Below are positions 59,380 to 64,000 of a stretch of DNA of 64,000 nt, one piece after another (position 1 is the stretch's first letter; the number at the start of each line of letters is the position of its first letter). The position numbers were made by a program, and so were the translations under genes. The notes beneath the pieces were generated by a model, which saw only the letters and a list, made by a program, of their open reading frames with translations, was not told the DNA's origin and ran no database searches. The DNA comes from Buxus sempervirens (lineage: Eukaryota > Streptophyta > Magnoliopsida > Buxales > Buxaceae), in contig OX387183.1 in the NCBI GenBank assembly GCA_947561395.2, positions 42,948,901-43,012,900 on the forward strand, in the 5' to 3' direction.

Positions 59380-61072
59380 CTAGTCTCCTAGCTGCTCCTC
59401 AAGCTCCCGAATCCGAGCTGCCTGAGCTGCAATGACTCCTGAAGCCCCCTCTGTAGCGGGATCACTCAAGAAGGAAATGACCTCATCTGAAAGGGCCTGC
59501 TTGATCCTCATACTCCTAAGGCTGGCCAAAGTAGCCTGGTACTTCTGCCGGATCATGCGGACCTCGAAGCAACGGGCCTGCCTCTGCTCCTCCAGCTTCT
59601 CTTCCGCGGCAATACGGCGTGAGATCTGCTCCTCAAGCTGCCTCTCCGGATAAGCGCCCTGTATCCTGAGCTCCTGGGCCTCCCGTACCCATATCTGCTG
59701 AAGCCGCTTATGAGAAGCCCGCTCAGACTCTAGAATGTCCTCATAAGTGGGAGCCAAGACTACTGGAGGATCTTCGGGTATTGGGGCCTGAGTCTGTATC
59801 TGCTCCTTGATCCAGAAGAGATAATCCTTCACATGGGCTTTTGAGAAGACTGGACCATGCATAAAGCGGACATAAGACCACTCCTTCATCAACCAGGCAT
59901 TCAACTTCATAGAAAGGGGCCCAAGACGATCCTCATATCCACATGGGATGATAATCCCCTGGGTCACACGGAACTGATGAAGGACCCGCAGAGGAAGATA
60001 CAGCATTGCATGCTTCAGGCCCGCTAGGATCAGAAAGTTGCGGTCACGGAAGCTAATCACTGTCTCTACATTAGGCTGATAAGTACCAGGCCATCTCACC
60101 TGGTCATCCTGAAGCGAGCCCAAGAAAGTGAACCAGCCCTGTTTGCCCCCTGGAATATCGGGGCACCCCCTGTTGCTCATCAAGAGAGGGACTTTTAGAC
60201 TCGGGAAGAAGTGTCGATTGATCTCTTCAATCTGGCTCAAATGATCAAGGAGCCAAAGCTGCAAAGGAAGAGAGATGTATCAGCACATTATATAGAAAAA
60301 AAAAAAGAAGCAAAAAAGGCAAAAAGAAGGCCAAGAAGCAAGAAAAAAAAAACTTTTTTACCTGCAGGATCTGGGCACATGCTAGGAAGCGTTTCGACTT
60401 CCTATTGTAGCAGTCGGTTAAGGCCTGATATATCCCAGCTAAAATCATAGGGGCCAACCTCTCCCGCTCCCTAACCTGGCATATCACGGAAATCAAGGCC
60501 AAGTCCACCTCATCATCATCCCGTGGGAAAAGCAACTGGTTGACCACTATCAGGGTCAACGCATTGAATCGGGCCTCCTTATCTTCCCCCCTCAAAAGCT
60601 TCTCAGTCAAAAAAGCCTTAGATAGGGTCAAAAGGGTGTCAGAATCCCCCAAGTCCTTCTTCCCTATGCCCAAAAAAGTAGAAGCTTCCTTCTTGTAACT
60701 GGGCCTAAGAGGTGGATTCACCACCTTCTCATCAAACCTCAGGCCCAGGATGGTTTCCACCTCTTCAATGGTTGGGGTCATCTCATGGGTCCCAAAACGG
60801 AACAAGTTGAGATCAGGAACCCGATGACCAATCATGGCCTCTATAATCTCCCACCTAAAGGGAACCTTGGGAATGAGCAGGGTATGGCCTAGATTAGTAG
60901 AACCCCATCTCCTCTCCTCATCTAGGGTCATAGAGTTAACCCACCTTGTGTAAAAGGAATCCACAGGGTTGTACCTAGTGAGATTTTGGGGTTTTGATCT
61001 AAAAGGCTGTTTTGCAGGGGAGGCAGTGTGGACAGACAATAATGGGGCAGAAGATGATCCGGATTCCATTGG
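59380..61072 (-). CDS. Antisense extra gene of the Tat element, DUF7745-type, two exons
   Basis: Opposite in strand to gag-pol. Exon 1 runs from the ATG at 61072 (MESGSSSAPLLSVHTAS) to 60362; a 103-bp GT-AG intron (60361-60259, donor CAG/GTAAAA, acceptor TTTGCAG) separates it in phase 0 from exon 2 (60258-59380). The total is about 529 codons. Exon 1 has RYNPVDSFYTRWVNSM and FGTHEMTPTIEEVETILGL; exon 2 has RDRNFLILAGLKH and LYLPLRVLHQFRVTQG, the pattern of plant DUF7745 proteins, which are common in and near retroelements. The last third is a charged coil ending RIRELEEQLGD. The biochemical role is unknown. The promoter has a dyad array 12 bp from a TATA box. The second copy at 16.9 kb keeps only exon 2. 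Confidence 0.78.
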
Positions 61073-61180
61073 ATTTGACGGGAGCAAGCTAGAACTCAAG
61101 AGGAGGAAGAAAAAGGCGAAAAAGGGGGTTTCTAAACTCAAAAACTCGTAAAAAATGCTCAAATCCCGAGGCAGGTTGCA

Positions 61181-61186
61181 TTTATA
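61181..61186 (-). promoter_or_regulatory. TATA box of the antisense DUF7745-type gene
   Basis: Minus strand GCTATAAATGC, about 110 bp before the ATG at 61072 and 12 bp after the last dyad of the array. Confidence 0.65.
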
Positions 61187-61198
61187 GCATCTTTTAAC

Positions 61199-61339
61199 AT
61201 ATCCGATAACTCAGACCGGATACAAAGGCTTTAGTAATATCCGGATAAGTATACCGGATACAGAGGATTCCATGAATATCCGGTATGACATACCGCATAC
61301 AAAGACCAATCAATGTATCCGGTATGTCAGACCGGATAC
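61199..61339 (-). promoter_or_regulatory. Four-dyad array upstream of the antisense gene
   Basis: Dyads at 61199-61223, 61237-61261, 61276-61300 and 61315-61339 (spacings 38, 39 and 39 bp), of the same GTATCCGG-N9-CCGGATAC form as in the LTRs. Gap to the TATA box: 61187-61198, 12 bp, the same as in the solo LTR at 3341-3354. Confidence 0.8.
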
Positions 61340-61560
61340 CGAGAAAAAATGCAAAAAAAGAGCTAAGGATGAAAAAATCCGAATTTTTTACCTGTTTTAC
61401 CTGCTTACATGTCATAATTGCATAAAATTGAGAGCAAAAGATGTGCAAGACATGATAGAATGAATAAAAAGTTTTTTTCATATATATCTGGAAGTTTTGT
61501 ACAGGGATGATGATATAAATACATGAAAATGAAAAAATCCTAATCTACTCCTATGCAGGA
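61340..61560. other. Spacer between the two antisense genes
   Basis: About 220 bp of AT-rich sequence holding the 3' end of the upstream PMD gene. No LTR end is visible here. Confidence 0.5.
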
Positions 61561-64000
61561 TCATCCCCCGCGTCCTCGGCCACGTCCACCTCTACGGCCT
61601 CTCCCCCAAAGTGCTCGGCCTCTAGAGTATGCAAGGATCCGCTCGGCTGCATGGCGAGGATGCCGACCTACCACCTGCTGAAGCTGATACTCCAAGCAAT
61701 AATCCTCGAGATCTGGGGGAGGAGCAGAAGCAGAATCTGGGGAAGAAGCCTCGGGCTCAGCAGCAACCGGCCCAACTGGGCCCTCATCCAAAGCATCCTC
61801 TGCTCTCGCAGCTCCAGAAGGCCCAGCATCAGCAGCAGAGGGGCCAGGATCAGAAGTAGCTGAGTCCACAGAAAAGAGAAAAATCAGAAGACTCAGATAT
61901 AAGGAAGAATAAAAGAGGAGAATTAAAAGAAGATCATACCAGGAATGTCTGCAGAAGGAGCAGGAGGATCCGGCTCGTCAAGACCAGCCGCTGGGGCATC
62001 CTCGGGATCAGAGGCCCGAGCAGGAGATGGGTCAGGAATCAGGAAATCATGCTCAAAGAAGGCATCCTGATCATGGACCGGGCCCTGCACAAGTCAAACA
62101 AGCATATCAGAATAGCAGAAACAGGAAAATGAAAGAAAAGAAAATATAAGAAGGCCAGATACCTATCTAGCCTGGAGCTCAGCAACTAAGGCCTCCAGCT
62201 CCCTGATCCGGGCATCCCGCTGGGCCACGACCGCATCATGCTCCGCGATCATATCATCGATCGCAGCCCGCTGGCTCTCGAACCGGTCCCGGATAGTATT
62301 CAGCTCGTGTACCTGCCAACAAGAACAGAAGAAGGGTCAGAAATGCATCAGGGAGGAAAAAAAGATGAAAATATAAAGAGTACAAGACTTACGGTGTCCT
62401 CATGGATCCGGATACAGATCCCGCCAATCTCGGTCACCCCGGCACGAGTGGGTCGATCCATCAAGCATCCGATAGACACCCTCTGGAACCACTCGTCGTA
62501 ATCTCCGGCTACTGTGAGCCCCTCTGCATCCAGGAAATGATCGAACTGATCTACATCAAAACCTGGGAGGAGTGTGTCGGGACCCACAGGAGGAGGAGGG
62601 ACGGGGATGCGAAGTGCGCTGGTGTACTGGAAGTACAGACACTCTCCTAAGTACATCACCCTACCAAGCCTCCCGAGGAAGCACTGGTAGGGCTGACGTC
62701 GTCGATCTCTATCGAAGGCGTCCTGTACCGCCATCTCACGAGCCACCCCAACATCCACGTCATCAAATCGGGACAGAAGGAGCTGCAAAAAAGGGAAACT
62801 ATCAGGTACAGTCAAAATACAGGACAGGAAATAAAAGAAAAGGAAAAGGCTTACATCAGATCGGCGGGCACGGTCTAAGTGCACCCGGGCAGTGCGAGGC
62901 TGGCTCCTATCGGCATCTCGAACCTGGGCCGACCATCGCAGGGCCACAGAAAAATCTGCAACCTCAGGAACCGGAGAGGGGCGGAATAAGGTCATATAGG
63001 TGTACATGAACACCTGGCAAAAGAAAAATCAGTCAAGAAAAGATAAAGCCTAATGAATTAAACCAGACAGATGAATGCAATACCTGTAGAATCTGCCAGA
63101 AGAACCGGCTGCTAACTCCATCGCCTCTCGGGGATGCCAGACCTCGAATTGCACGGCACAACCCGGCCAAGATGGTCCCATAAATGAGTCGGCCCCATGC
63201 CAGCTGGCGGGTCTGATGGAAATCTCTCAAGGCATCCAAGAAAAGTGGGCTGACACCGGTGGTATCCTCAGGAAAGAAGCAGCTCCCCAACATCAGCAGG
63301 AATACATGTCGGAAGATCGGTGCAAAGGCTGTATCCTCCACAGAGATGGTCTCATGCCTCCTCTCGAAATGTCGAGCCAGACTCTCCCGCAGCCAACTAA
63401 TGGAGAGCCGGCCACTCCGCCCATCCCAAGCAGTAGGAGGCAGGGCCTGATATCCCAGAAGAAGTCCCATATCCTCCGCAGAAGGCCGCTCCAAGACAAT
63501 GGTCCGCCCCGTCAGAGGAATGCCAGTAATCATCACAAAATCAGAGGGGCGGATCCCCAGCTCCACGTCTGGCAGATGAAATGACTGCGTCTCCGGGAAA
63601 TATCTCTCCATCATGGCAAAAATAAGTGGACGGTCGGCTCTGAATGAGGGAATACTGAGGAAGTGATCCAGGTGGCACCTCCCAAACTCCCGCCTGAGTG
63701 CCGGAGAAAGTGACTGTGCCAACTCACTGAATCTCCCCCAGCTGCCTCGCAAGTGGGAAGAGTGATAGGGAAGCGGCACATCTGCCCTGATGCACATGGA
63801 AGGATGGCTATCCAAGCCATGGAGGAGCTCTGTATCCTGAACAGAGGCCCTCAACTCCTCAGAGACCCCGGCCAGAGCCACAGCAACCCCCTCCTGAGCC
63901 GTATCTCTGGCTCTGCCTCGGCCTCTGCCACGGCCTCTCTCGCCCTCAAGGGCCTGATCCTGAACTCTGCCTCTGCCTCGGCCTCGACCTCGAGCAGGTG
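61561..64000 (-). CDS. Plant-mobile-domain (PMD) gene, six exons seen, start outside window
   Basis: Exons on the minus strand: beyond 64000 to 63084; 63013-62855; 62782-62393; 62312-62172; 62084-61940; 61859-61561 (stop 61563-61561). All joins keep phase. Exon 1 begins in an Arg-Gly-rich stretch and carries the PMD core: FHLPDVELGIRPSDFVMITG, FLLMLGSCFFPEDTTG, LAWGRLIYGTILAGLCRAI and SRFFWQILQ. PMD proteins such as MAIN and MAIL1 act in the nucleus in gene expression and transposon silencing, and the domain is also widespread inside plant transposons. Exon 4 is a coil with RIRELEALVAELQ; exon 5 is acidic; exon 6 is Pro/Ala/Ser-rich and ends in a second RG-rich tail (GRGRRGGRGRGRGG). Intron 4 seems to use a GC donor (CAG/GCTAGA). 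It may be the second antisense gene of the Tat element or a separate element's gene. Confidence 0.75.

Larger units (their letters stand above)
45540..64000 (+). mobile_element. Large Tat-lineage Ty3/gypsy element, nearly whole (3' LTR outside window)
   Basis: Order: 5' LTR 45540-47816, PBS 47819-47836, leader to 51130 with a dyad array and a 76-bp tandem array, gag-protease 51131-54154, a G-patch part and pol to 58421, non-coding 58422-59379, and then genes on the opposite strand. The dual RNase H and long leader assign it to the Tat (Ogre-like) group. It looks whole apart from about one to three breaks in pol. Whether the PMD gene beyond 61.5 kb belongs to the same element cannot be settled, because no 3' LTR is seen before the window ends. 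Confidence 0.8.

Noticed and set aside
62572-63009. 145-codon plus-strand frame
   Set aside because: Shadow opposite the exons of the PMD gene, which shows splice sites in phase and domain motifs.

Overview
The window is nuclear DNA of a flowering plant, species not determined. It carries Ty3/gypsy elements of the Tat lineage (second, archaeal-type RNase H after the ordinary one), a Tekay-like chromovirus remnant, a Copia remnant, a CACTA transposon, and pieces of two plant gene families: a purine permease (PUP) and an ERECTA-LIKE (ERL) receptor kinase. No rRNA, tRNA or CRISPR was seen. Almost everything is nested repeats; the only host locus is a PUP pseudogene at 37.8-42.9 kb.

Layout. (1) 1-10.54 kb: a gag-only Tat-type element on the minus strand, split by a 3.2 kb solo LTR with its own 5-bp target duplication (TSD). 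(2) 10.82-26.23 kb: a rearranged Tat element bounded by two plus-strand LTRs and one TSD (ATGGC). Inside it are a third LTR and most of gag-pol in the opposite orientation. (3) 26.44-29.40 kb: 3' end of a Tekay-like element. (4) 29.40-34.42 kb: 3' end of another Tat-like element with a 2.2 kb LTR. (5) 34.48-36.71 kb: 5' end of a Copia element whose LTR holds a Harbinger-like TIR element with a 20-bp minisatellite. (6) 37.81-42.92 kb: the PUP locus, interrupted by a 4.0 kb non-autonomous CACTA element. The CACTA carries ERL exons 1-3 with their introns and has itself received a solo LTR. (7) 43.2-45.2 kb: a 22-bp minisatellite. (8) 45.54 kb to the right edge: a nearly whole Tat element (LTR, PBS, long leader with a 76-bp tandem array, gag-pro, pol). 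It is followed by two genes on the opposite strand, a DUF7745-type gene and a six-exon plant-mobile-domain (PMD) gene that leaves the window.

The most interesting signal is not a gene. A 25-bp dyad (consensus GTATCCGG-N9-CCGGATAC) recurs in arrays of up to four copies at an almost exact 39-bp period. Arrays lie in the U3 region of three related LTRs, in a clearly different LTR family, in the leader of the large element, and directly upstream of the antisense DUF7745 gene. In that gene and in the 3.2 kb solo LTR the last dyad ends exactly 12 bp before a TATA box. This looks like a shared control module used by both the LTR promoter and the antisense gene promoter. A sequence-specific trans-factor, possibly encoded by the elements themselves, is a testable hypothesis comparable to the anti-silencing proteins of VANDAL transposons.
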